Assembly (NCBI GenBank): GCA_016717205.1
Contig: JADKGC010000001.1
Coordinates: 1,054,001 to 1,118,000 of the forward strand
Direction of reading: 5' to 3'
Source of the DNA: Candidatus Flexifilum breve
GTDB taxonomy: Bacteria; Chloroflexota; Anaerolineae; Aggregatilineales; Phototrophicaceae
Length of the DNA stretch: 64,000 nt
The translations under genes were made by a program, and so were the position numbers. The notes under the pieces are model-generated. The model was not told the DNA's origin. It did not search any database and saw nothing but the letters and a program-made list of their open reading frames with translations. Of this stretch, positions 32,907 through 40,474 are shown one piece after another. The number at the start of each line of letters is the position of its first letter. The first letter of the stretch is position 1.

Positions 32907-33347
32907 TTAGGAACGGGTCTGACAAAGGCTGCACATCCCAAGCAGTTGGATATGCGCGGCATGAAGCCGGTATCCGCGCTTCTGGGTGAGTGCTTCAAGC
33001 TGAAGCTGGAGCGCATCGCCTGCGAGAAACTCTGCTTTCCCGCACGAGATGCACACGAAAAGAGGACGTTCGCTGTCCTGCGCCAACACGTACTGATTGC
33101 AGTGATGCAGCCCATGAACGCGGCGCACAAAGCCAATTTCTTCCAGCGTGTCGAATAGGCGATAGACGGTGGCGCGCCCGGTATGCGGACGCTCACCGCG
33201 CACAAACTCCCACGCTTTTTCGGCGCTTAACGGAAATGCGGCGCGGGTCAGCAAAACCAGCAGCGCTTCTTTCGTGGGGGTCACACGAAAGCCGCGCGCT
33301 TGGAGTGCCTGCAACCATTCGGTTGGCTGGACGGCGGTAGAGGCCAT
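32907..33347 (-). CDS. zur: Fur-family repressor, probably Zur
   Basis: A 146-residue Fur-family regulator with an N-terminal winged helix (RGFRVTPTKEALLVLLTRA, GRATVYRLFDTLEEIGFVRR), a hinge with LHHCNQY and a dimerisation domain. Two CxxC pairs (CISC near the middle, CSLC at the C-terminus) form the structural zinc site. The downstream operon holds a zinc importer, a cysteine-free L28 and zinc GTPases, which identifies it as Zur and not Fur or PerR. It is the first gene of the operon, 19 bp before znuA, and is probably autoregulated through the repeats upstream. Confidence 0.9.
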   Translation of the reverse strand: MASTAVQPTEWLQALQARGFRVTPTKEALLVLLTRAAFPLSAEKAWEFVRGERPHTGRATVYRLFDTLEEIGFVRRVHGLHHCNQYVLAQDSERPLFVCISCGKAEFLAGDALQLQLEALTQKRGYRLHAAHIQLLGMCSLCQTRS

Positions 33348-33361
33348 TGTGAATACCTAAA

Positions 33362-33408
33362 TGATACGAAATCTCATTTTCATTTCTTATTGATACCATG
33401 TCTCATTT
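33362..33408 (-). promoter_or_regulatory. two tandem Zur-box-like operators
   Basis: Two copies of TGATAC-N4-TCTCATTT lie at 33362-33379 and 33391-33408, offset by 29 bp, directly upstream of zur. Each contains an imperfect TGA-N9-TCA dyad of the kind Fur-family dimers bind. The AT-rich setting stands out from the GC-rich surroundings. No other candidate operator lies inside the operon. Confidence 0.7.
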
Positions 33409-33479
33409 GTAATCACAAGGGAAGGTTAGGGGATTGTAATAATAAGGGCGACTATACGGGAAGTGAAGCAGATTTGAAT

Positions 33480-33775
33480 GCTGTGTCCTCACTGTCACCG
33501 CTGGCATCAGTTGCAGATCGTCAGTTTATAAACAGCTTTAGGGGGTGGGGTCATTATTCGGAATCGTGCCGGAATGTATTCTCCAATGTGGTGACGTGGT
33601 GACAGCGATGACACCCAGTACATAGGCCACGTCATCACTGTCACCGGAGTCATAAGATCAAGAATCATGTTTAAACGGCAGATCGATGGGGTTCATGCGT
33701 TTCAGCGTCACCGCTGTCATCGGTGTCACCGTCAAACATTTCGCGTTTGAGGCACCAGACCCACGCTCTATTTCC
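33480..33775. other. iteron-rich putative replication origin
   Basis: Several copies of a GTCAYCG-type word in both orientations, often paired: TGTCACCGCTGGCATCAG, GGTGACGTGGTGACAGCGATGAC, CGTCATCACTGTCACCGGAGTCAT and GCGTCACCGCTGTCATCGGTGTCACCG in pieces along 33493-33733. They lie at the 3' end of the primase-helicase gene, the usual place for the target of a P4-type or plasmid replication protein, and overlap its last codons. A diverged copy of the whole segment lies at 17940-18240. Confidence 0.6.
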
Positions 33776-36604
33776 TCGTAACCGCTTCTGAATGGTTAAC
33801 CGTCCATCATTTGGATTCGGCAGTAGCCACCCATCTTCGCGCAGCTGGTCGCCAATCGATTTGGTCGTGAAGTTGAGCGACTGTGTAGGCTTAACTTCAC
33901 GCAGTGAGATTTCCGGCAAAAGGTAGACGTAACGCCGATCCTGATAGCCAATGATTGGCGCACCAGGTTTGATTTCCTCATCATTGTCCAAATCGACGAG
34001 GCGCACATCGCCGCTGGCGAGCAACTGCCCCAGCGTATCGATGAATACCTGCCCTGCCCGTTCCTCCTGCACAGCTTTGGCGGTCTGTACAATGCTATCC
34101 TGCCATGCGGGCAGCATGTCATCTGCATCGCTCTCTGCCAAGAACTGGCGCAGTAGGCGGTATACGGTGATCAGCGTCGACCAGTTGCCGATCACGCGCC
34201 CAGTGTTCGCCTGCCTGCCGAGCTGAGCAGTCAGCTTGTCACGGTAGCCCTTGACGCTCAATTCATACTCGCGTGCAAGGTGACTTTGCAGTGTACCCGC
34301 CTCCACTCGTGCGGCGATCCAGCGGGCAAAGTGCGCGGTGAAACCGGGGAGCGCCGAGCGGTATGCTTCAGCCAGCGCCAGCCGCTTACCACCCGGATCG
34401 CGTTTCTCCCACGGCGGGATTTCGAGGACAAGCATTCGCGCCAAGATCGAGGCTTCGCCCTCGATGGTCGTCTCGCCAGTGGAGAGCAGCAGTCCGCGAC
34501 ACGGACGATCCTGCCGCACCTTCGAGTCCTTTGTCAGCCTGCCGCGTCCCATCCCGCGTGAGTAGGCGTGCAGAAAGCGCGTGAACGTCTTTTCGTCGGA
34601 ATAGCACGGTTTCCAGTCATCGACCCAGAACAGCGCGTCTGCGAGCGCGTAGCCTAAGACTTCGACCGTGTTCACGGTATCCCCCCATTGCGCGGGCGGC
34701 GTGTCGCGGGTGAACTGCCCATAGAAGCTGGTCATCAGCGCCGCGATCTCACTCTTGCCGCTGCCGGTCGTGCCGACCAGATGCAGTGCCGGGCGCATCG
34801 CTGCGGGCGGGAAAAACCGCTGCACGAGCGGGAGCAGCGCAAAGGCGGTCAACGCGCTCGCCATGTGCGGCGGAAACACAGCAACAGCGGCATTGAAGGC
34901 GGCGAGGCTGTCCTCCCATGGAGCATCGACCAAGCCGTAGCCGTTCAGACGGTTTTCGAGTTCAACTTCGGGCGGTTCGGGTAATGTTCCCGCTGCGGTG
35001 ATACTCATCCGCGGCGTGAGAAATGCCCGCTTCCCTTCGTGTTCTACCCAACCGAGAAAACCATAGGTTGTCTTGCGCGGGATCGTCCCAGATAAGCGCT
35101 GGATCGCGTGCGGCAGGTGACGGTGCATCGCCGGATACACAGTGAAAATGCCGCTCGCACGCCCCGTGATGAAGCGTCCAAAACCATTGCTATCACCGAA
35201 TAACTCGCCGGGGATGTCGAGGGTCGTCGTATGCATCGGGTGCTTCACCTGCGTCCGCATGATATGTTCTTCCTGCCCATCATCATCGACCCGGGTGATC
35301 CACTCGACAATGCGCCCCGTCCAATCGGTGATAGGCTGACAAACTAACCCACGCTCGGTCATCTTCTCATAGACAATGCCCGTCTCGGTTTCCAAATAAC
35401 GTCCGGCAGCAGATAACGACTCGGCGTTCTGGCTGCGATTCGCCTCACGACGCGCCTGCTGGTACATCTGATTCAGGTCTTGCACACGGAAGGTGTCCCC
35501 GGCGATAGCGCGAAGCTGCTGGCGCGTCTCCGCCCACGCCAGCGGATCGAGTGTCGCACATGCTTTTACAGCCTCACGAATTTCGTCTACCGTCGGGTGC
35601 ATCTTATCACTGTCGCGCCGAGCGTAGCGGCTGACGAGCTGCTCCACCTGATCACGCGGATTCGGGATCGGATCACGCGGCGGGCGGCTGTAGACGCTGC
35701 GGACCGTTGCCAGCGCTTCCTTTTCGCTGCACCCGTCGGCAATGTAACGCGGGACAAGCTGCGCTTCCGCGTCAGATTCAGAATAGCCCGCATCGCGCAG
35801 TTGGCACGCCGCTTGAAACAGTTCGGTATTTCGACTGCCTTCCGTCGCGCCCGCTGCGAGGTAGTCTTCGGTGCGCTTGGGCAGCGGGTGCTGCCCATTC
35901 CCGTTGAGCGTGACGACGTTCAGGCTGCCGATCCGCTCGACCTGCGGTTGACTCTCCAACCAGGCGAAATCACTCAGCGGGTAGCGCCGATCCGGGTGCA
36001 GTTCGAGCAGTGTCACGATCACGCCACCCCGTTCAGGCTTGGTGTTCAGGCTGTTCGGCAACCTCATCACGGATGCGACCGATTTGACATACTGCGGATC
36101 GCCGCCGAGCGCGCTGAACAAGCCGCGCAGTATCCCTGCCGCTTGTTTTCGGCTATCTTCGTCAAACGCCACCGGCTCGGAGAGCAACCAGTAGGCGTGC
36201 AAGCCACCACCGCTGTCGATGATGGCTGACGGCGGCGGGTTGAAGGTGTGTAACTTCGCCAACGCTGCCGCCCGGCGTGCCGCATCATCGTCACAATCGA
36301 GATCGACCCACAGCGCGGGGAGCAGCGCCGTCGCTTCGGCTTTGCCCTGTTTCTGCGAGCGCAGGCACGGCGCAAAATACAGCCCATAGCCGCTCTCGCG
36401 GTTTAAGGCAGTTCCGCGATTGAGCGCGTTGGTCAGCGTACGCTTATCTCCGACTTTGCTCCAAAACGAACGGGCATCCCCGGTTGTTGGATGGATGCAG
36501 CGCAGTTCGAAATACAGTTCTTCCGGTGCGCCGCTGTATAAAGCGCGGAGGAAATCACGCCATTCCAGCTGATTGCCGGAAATGTCAGTTTGTGCAATAC
36601 TCAT
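33671..36604 (-). CDS. primase-helicase replication protein of a plasmid-like element
   Basis: A 977-residue replication protein. The second of two nearby ATGs is chosen because AAGGA is correctly spaced before it. The N-terminal archaeo-eukaryotic-type primase domain shows WVDLDCDD (about 101-108, catalytic acids), SGGGLHAYW (about 132-140) and RLPNSLNTK. The C-terminal helicase has Walker A VGTTGSGKSE (about 610) and ADALFWVDDW as Walker B. Such fusions start replication at a nearby iteron origin. The last ~20 residues are Asp/His-rich (GDTDDSGDAETHEPH) and are encoded by the iteron sequence itself. It is the last gene of the element's minus-strand block, after the relaxase. Confidence 0.85.
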   Translation of the reverse strand: MSIAQTDISGNQLEWRDFLRALYSGAPEELYFELRCIHPTTGDARSFWSKVGDKRTLTNALNRGTALNRESGYGLYFAPCLRSQKQGKAEATALLPALWVDLDCDDDAARRAAALAKLHTFNPPPSAIIDSGGGLHAYWLLSEPVAFDEDSRKQAAGILRGLFSALGGDPQYVKSVASVMRLPNSLNTKPERGGVIVTLLELHPDRRYPLSDFAWLESQPQVERIGSLNVVTLNGNGQHPLPKRTEDYLAAGATEGSRNTELFQAACQLRDAGYSESDAEAQLVPRYIADGCSEKEALATVRSVYSRPPRDPIPNPRDQVEQLVSRYARRDSDKMHPTVDEIREAVKACATLDPLAWAETRQQLRAIAGDTFRVQDLNQMYQQARREANRSQNAESLSAAGRYLETETGIVYEKMTERGLVCQPITDWTGRIVEWITRVDDDGQEEHIMRTQVKHPMHTTTLDIPGELFGDSNGFGRFITGRASGIFTVYPAMHRHLPHAIQRLSGTIPRKTTYGFLGWVEHEGKRAFLTPRMSITAAGTLPEPPEVELENRLNGYGLVDAPWEDSLAAFNAAVAVFPPHMASALTAFALLPLVQRFFPPAAMRPALHLVGTTGSGKSEIAALMTSFYGQFTRDTPPAQWGDTVNTVEVLGYALADALFWVDDWKPCYSDEKTFTRFLHAYSRGMGRGRLTKDSKVRQDRPCRGLLLSTGETTIEGEASILARMLVLEIPPWEKRDPGGKRLALAEAYRSALPGFTAHFARWIAARVEAGTLQSHLAREYELSVKGYRDKLTAQLGRQANTGRVIGNWSTLITVYRLLRQFLAESDADDMLPAWQDSIVQTAKAVQEERAGQVFIDTLGQLLASGDVRLVDLDNDEEIKPGAPIIGYQDRRYVYLLPEISLREVKPTQSLNFTTKSIGDQLREDGWLLPNPNDGRLTIQKRLRGNRAWVWCLKREMFDGDTDDSGDAETHEPHRSAV

Positions 36605-36687
36605 GTTCATTCCTTTTATGTGACACAGGGGTTTGAAGCGCGCTGGTCGGCAAACGAGAGCGTTTCATTCCCCTGTGTGCTTTTCGG

Positions 36688-37686
36688 CTAAAGGTCGATG
36701 TCGATGTCCAAGTCTGGTTCCAGATCCGGTGGTGAGAAGTCCAGCCGGCGCACGTCGGCGAAGAAGGCTGCCCGCTCCATCCTGTTCATCGCGTTGATAC
36801 CGTCGGCAAGTTGGCGCAGCGCCGCGAAATCGCCGCCGATCTCGCTGTACAAGAGCTGTGCCAGCAGTTCCGCTTCATCGTGCTTCAATCCGCCGATCAA
36901 CGGGCGAAATTCCACTTCGTCATCGTCGATGGTGCGGTAATACCCCGTCGCGCTGGTCTGCTCGTCGGTGCGCCGCGCTCCCACCCAGAAGTCAAAACCG
37001 TCGTTTTCGACCTCGACTGCACCATGGGCCGGTTCTTCGGTGATCGCCCGCTGGGCTGTCCGGGCTGCATCGAGCGCGTCATACCGCTGTTCCCAATCCG
37101 GTCCGATGTAGCGTTCCAACAGCACTGCCGTCTCGTGTTCGGTGACGCGGTGCAGCATGTCGATGTGATCCACCTTCCGGTTCTGCGAGAAGAACAGCGG
37201 GACGCGCTGCCCATGCTCCTCGTCGAAAACCGTCCCCGGCAGCACCACATGAGTATGCGGATCATGCAGTCCCGGCGATTGCGGATCGGTACTATTTCTG
37301 TGGTGCAGGACATAGCTGTACTCGATGCCTGTATCCAAGCCGCGCTCGTCGAAAAAGCCCTCGACCACGTTTTCGGTCAGCTCCCGGACAAAGCGTTCGC
37401 GCTGCTCGAACGGGATCATGGCGGTCAACTCCGGGTTCGGGTTAATGACCAGCGAGAAGGTCAGCACATGCTCACTGCGTAAGTCATCACAGCGCTGCGC
37501 AATGGCACCAACCGAACCGCCCAGCCCATGATCGACCCAGCGTTCCATGCCAGCGCGCTGCTTCACATAACCGTCGCGACTGTCGCGGTAGGTCAAGTAC
37601 TTGAGCAAATTCTTCGCCCGCTGCGCGTCATCGGCGGTCGGCTTTTTGTACTTCACGTTCGCCACACACAGCTGCTTGCGCTCCAT
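36688..37686 (-). CDS. HUH relaxase (MobA/MobL-like)
   Basis: A 332-residue relaxase-type protein. The metal-binding HUH motif is clear: HDPHTHVVLP (His 141, 144, 146). Candidate catalytic tyrosines lie in the first 40 residues (KYLTYRDSRDGY). It would nick oriT, bind the 5' end and lead transfer of the element in trans-mobilisation. No coupling protein or type IV secretion genes are visible, so the element can at most be mobilised by others. The C-terminus is very acidic (Asp repeats). It lies 3 bp after the MobC-like gene and about 80 bp before the primase gene. Confidence 0.8.
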   Translation of the reverse strand: MERKQLCVANVKYKKPTADDAQRAKNLLKYLTYRDSRDGYVKQRAGMERWVDHGLGGSVGAIAQRCDDLRSEHVLTFSLVINPNPELTAMIPFEQRERFVRELTENVVEGFFDERGLDTGIEYSYVLHHRNSTDPQSPGLHDPHTHVVLPGTVFDEEHGQRVPLFFSQNRKVDHIDMLHRVTEHETAVLLERYIGPDWEQRYDALDAARTAQRAITEEPAHGAVEVENDGFDFWVGARRTDEQTSATGYYRTIDDDEVEFRPLIGGLKHDEAELLAQLLYSEIGGDFAALRQLADGINAMNRMERAAFFADVRRLDFSPPDLEPDLDIDIDL

Positions 37687-37689
37687 CGC

Positions 37690-37992
37690 CTAGCCCTCGC
37701 GTTTGCGCGTCACCCGGTCGATGAAGGCGTTGAGCGCTGCCGACATTGTTTCGACCTTCTCATCCAGCGCATCGACTTTGCTTTCGATGCCTTTGGCGAT
37801 GGCGCGGCGCGATCCGGGCAAATCTTCCTGCGCGGCGAGGTAGTAGTTCACCGCATCGCGCAGCAGATCGTTCTTGGTCACGAATTTGCCAACGCGAGCT
37901 CGGGTCGTGCGCAAGGCCTCCAAACGGCGCATCTGATCGGGCGTGAGATTTACCGTCATGCGTTCGCTGTACGGATTGGTTTTCTTCTTCAT
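37690..37992 (-). CDS. MobC-like relaxosome accessory protein
   Basis: A 100-residue protein with a ribbon-helix-helix-like start (ERMTVNLTPDQMRRLEALR), a helix containing FVTKNDLLRDAVNYYL, and a C-terminal coiled coil (KVDALDEKVETMSAALNAFI). Proteins of this form bind near oriT and help the relaxase. Position directly before the relaxase gene (3 bp gap) supports this. A role as a plasmid regulator is the main alternative. Its start overlaps the end of the HU-like gene by four bases. Confidence 0.7.
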   Translation of the reverse strand: MKKKTNPYSERMTVNLTPDQMRRLEALRTTRARVGKFVTKNDLLRDAVNYYLAAQEDLPGSRRAIAKGIESKVDALDEKVETMSAALNAFIDRVTRKREG

Positions 37993-38311
37993 CGTTCGTC
38001 ACTCCCTTCAATCCCGGCCAAGATTGCGGCGCGGAGTTTCCCAGTCGAGCGAAAGCGCACGTAGATCCGTTTGAGCGTCTTGGCGGCAGTGCCACGCTGG
38101 GCCTGCATCCGGCGCTGAACGACGCCACCACTCCGCATGTCCTGCACCTCGACGACCAGCTTGCCCAAATCGGCGACCGTGATGGTCGCGCCGGGACGTG
38201 CCAGTTCAACCAACCAGAGTTCCGCCATGACTTCCAGCACTCGGCGACATCACGCCGCTTGAGATGCGGCAGTCGCAGGGCAATCTCTCGAACCATTTGC
38301 TGGTGATTCAT
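37989..38311 (-). CDS. HU/IHF-family DNA-binding protein with apparent frameshift
   Basis: Starting at an ATG with a strong GGAGGGG site, the frame encodes MNHQQMVREIALRLPHLKRR and then DVAE. A one-base loss near 38232 breaks it. The next frame continues as an HU/IHF-type protein: VLEVMAELWLVELARPGATI, then TVADLGKLVVEVQDMRSGG and a basic arm region ending KLRAAILAG. Joined, the product is about 107 residues, the usual size. HU-type proteins bend DNA and often help replication or relaxosome assembly. The indel may be a sequencing error or true decay. Confidence 0.7.
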
Positions 38312-38386
38312 GCTGCCCCTCCTTCTTGATCCGAGCGCTGTCATCGTGGTGCAAGTTGGTTGCGTCAGCTGTAACGGGTGACGCGT

Positions 38387-38614
38387 GTGGGCGCGATTGG
38401 GTGCGCCCACGTGGCAGGCGGGTGCTGCGCACCACCGCCTGCGTGCAGGGGTGAAACACGCTGCACCAGCCCTCCGGCGCATGAGGAGACAGCGGATTTA
38501 GCTGGCTTTGACCCCCGGTGACCCATTCAAAAATAAACACCGCCCCACCGGGGGTCAGACGAGGGCGCAGCGCCCCGACGCTGCGCCGCAAGGCAGGCCG
38601 GAGGACTGCCTTGC
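38387..38614. other. cluster of six hairpins: oriT or single-strand-origin candidate
   Basis: Six inverted repeats follow each other: 38387-38410 (GTGGGCGC), 38414-38442 (GCAGGCGG), 38443-38466 (GTGCAG), 38509-38557 (TGACCCCCGGTG, 12-bp perfect arms, 25-nt loop), 38564-38587 (GGCGCAGCG) and 38588-38614 (GCAAGGCAG). The stretch 38312-38659 has no convincing gene. It lies between the HU/mobilisation genes and the partition genes, where an oriT or a single-strand initiation site is expected. Confidence 0.6.
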
Positions 38615-38659
38615 ATGGCACTGTGCGCACATACCGCTCATGGAGAATGCGAACCGCGG

Positions 38660-39070
38660 TTACCACTTCGCCTGCCTCACTTTCGCTTCGCGTTTGTTGA
38701 CTTCCGCCTCATCGACCACCTTCGTCGGCTGGCGCTGTGCCACGCCGCCCCCGGTCGTTTGGACGACGCCCAGGGCGGCCACGTGCTGGATCACCTGCTC
38801 CATATCGCGCGGCAGGTCCGTCAGCGCCGGCCGGATCCACGCCGCCTCGTCGCACACCTGCGTGAACCGCCCCAGATCGCACGGCTGCGGTGTATTCCGC
38901 GACAGGACCGGACGAAAACCGCCCCGGTGCCGCTCGATGTACTCCCGCATCACATCTTTCATCACCGCGTTGCGGCTCCCGCGCGGGAGACTGTTCCACC
39001 ACGCGATCAGATCGGTGTCGTCGGTGTAGGTCATTTTGACCGTCGCCGTCATGCGTTTGCTCTTGGCCAT
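38660..39070 (-). CDS. ParR-like or partition-associated small protein
   Basis: A 136-residue protein with an excellent ribosome-binding site (AGGAGG, eight bases before the ATG). The first ~50 residues resemble a ribbon-helix-helix (MTATVKMTYTDDTDLIAWWN, NAVMKDVMREYIERHRGG), the DNA-binding fold of ParR. The rest is polar with a basic end (KREAKVRQAKW). It follows the actin-like gene by 78 bp. In type II plasmid partition the adaptor gene lies right after parM, so a ParR role is likely but rests mainly on context. Confidence 0.6.
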   Translation of the reverse strand: MAKSKRMTATVKMTYTDDTDLIAWWNSLPRGSRNAVMKDVMREYIERHRGGFRPVLSRNTPQPCDLGRFTQVCDEAAWIRPALTDLPRDMEQVIQHVAALGVVQTTGGGVAQRQPTKVVDEAEVNKREAKVRQAKW

Positions 39071-39148
39071 GCTCAAAACCTCCTCGTGGGGGTGTACGAC
39101 CCTGTCCGAAGGCTGTCCGAACCGGTACGACACCCCCAACGCCCCCGT

Positions 39149-40213
39149 CTAGCCTTGACGGGCGACGAACCGGGCGTAGTGGAGATACCCGCGGGCATTC
39201 GCCAGCTGCGCTTCCGGCAGCAGCTGCGTCTGTGGATAGGCGGCTTGCACATCGTCGTATACCAACTCCGCCCCACCGCCCGACAGGTAGATCACATCAA
39301 CCGTCGCGCCACCGTGCCACTTCTCCCCCAGCAGACTCAACGTTGCGCTGCGCAGCGGAGCAAGGGCTTCTTCGACGATCACGCTGTAATCGACGGGCTG
39401 ACCGTTGGCGCGGAACACCCCGGTGCGCAGCACTTCTTCCACGATCTTGAACGGCATCTTCTGGCGGTAATCGCGTTCGAGGACGGCGGCGATGCGCTCC
39501 TGCGCTGTGTACACCCCGCTCTCGACGCTCCCGCTTTCCGCGTCCACGTATTCGCCTTCATCGTCCAATGCCAGGTCGACGGTGTATGTCCCCACATCAC
39601 ACACTCCCGTCCGGCGGTAGGTGTGCTGGCGGTTGATCTCCCCGCCCTCGCTCAGACTCATGGCGTAGATCGAGCCATAACCCTGCGGCATCACCATGAC
39701 TTCCGAGATGTTGGCCACCAGTTCGGCGGTATCCGTCCGGATGATGTGCTGACCGACCAACGCGGCTTTCAACTCTGCCGCATCGCGCATGTGATCGACC
39801 GGCAGTCCCGACGCCAAACGGATATGCACGATGTCGCGGTTCCACATCCCCGCGACCAGCTTGCCGATGGCGACCTTTGCCAGCCGCAGCCGGAACGCAT
39901 TGCCCATCGTCGCTTCGTTGGCTGTCCGACCGCGCAAGCGGAGCAGTTCGCCGGGAGGAAGCTGCGCCAAGGCCAGATCGCCGACGAACCACGCGCCTTC
40001 GTCATCCATGATCTGATCGCCGGGATGCCGTTCGGCGATGTCCTCTTGCGCAAACTTGAGTTCACGGGCATGCCCCATCACCGAGGGAAAGGTCACGATT
40101 TGATCGGTGGTCACCGCTTTCGTGACTCCGTAGCCGATATCCAGCCCGACGGTAATGCTGCTGCCGGGCAAGCTGTTCTGTGCGATTTTGCGTTTACTCA
40201 CGATTGTCTCCAT
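39149..40213 (-). CDS. ParM/Alp-type actin-like plasmid segregation ATPase
   Basis: A 354-residue actin-fold protein. The phosphate-1 motif VGLDIGYGVTKAV, the phosphate-2 region GVCDVGTYTVDLAL and the adenosine motif VIYLSGGGAEL are all in order. This is the pattern of ParM/Ta0583/Alp proteins. Such proteins polymerise with ATP and push plasmid copies apart with a ParR adaptor bound to a centromere. The start at 40213 is a choice; another ATG at 40267 adds 18 residues and neither has a clear ribosome-binding site. It is the first gene of the element block. Confidence 0.82.
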   Translation of the reverse strand: METIVSKRKIAQNSLPGSSITVGLDIGYGVTKAVTTDQIVTFPSVMGHARELKFAQEDIAERHPGDQIMDDEGAWFVGDLALAQLPPGELLRLRGRTANEATMGNAFRLRLAKVAIGKLVAGMWNRDIVHIRLASGLPVDHMRDAAELKAALVGQHIIRTDTAELVANISEVMVMPQGYGSIYAMSLSEGGEINRQHTYRRTGVCDVGTYTVDLALDDEGEYVDAESGSVESGVYTAQERIAAVLERDYRQKMPFKIVEEVLRTGVFRANGQPVDYSVIVEEALAPLRSATLSLLGEKWHGGATVDVIYLSGGGAELVYDDVQAAYPQTQLLPEAQLANARGYLHYARFVARQG

Positions 40214-40267
40214 TGGAATCAGTTGGAACGCCAACAGACCGCGCGGTGTCGTGCGGCTGATCGGCAT

Positions 40268-40474
40268 TCAATTGAGAGGGTTTACTTGGGTGGGTGCTGA
40301 AGCCCGATTTGGGGTTCTCGACCAGCGAGAATTCAATGGGTTGCAGCCGAGCTAAATTGAAACGACGAAGTTTGGGTTTGTTATCTTCGAGAACAATTGT
40401 TCGTTTCCAACAGTTTGCGCCTAAGAGGCAGCAAAAGGCAACATTCAGCAGCTACCGATCCAGAGCGCAAACCA
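40268..40474. other. non-coding interval at the element's right side
   Basis: About 200 bp between the actin-like gene and the SWIM-finger gene. No gene, attachment site or copA remnant was recognised. It probably contains the promoter of the partition genes. Confidence 0.4.

Noticed and set aside
33480..33745. Repeats read as a CRISPR array
   Set aside because: The repeated word is too short, occurs in both orientations and has irregular spacing; no cas gene is nearby.
38250..38666. Open frames across the hairpin cluster
   Set aside because: They have no domain or ribosome-binding site, and the inverted repeats explain the sequence better.
40268..40474. Displaced copA 3' end as the far junction of the recombinase element
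   Set aside because: A KLKRR-like run was seen in one frame, but no continuous similarity to a CopA tail and no shared core with the left junction.
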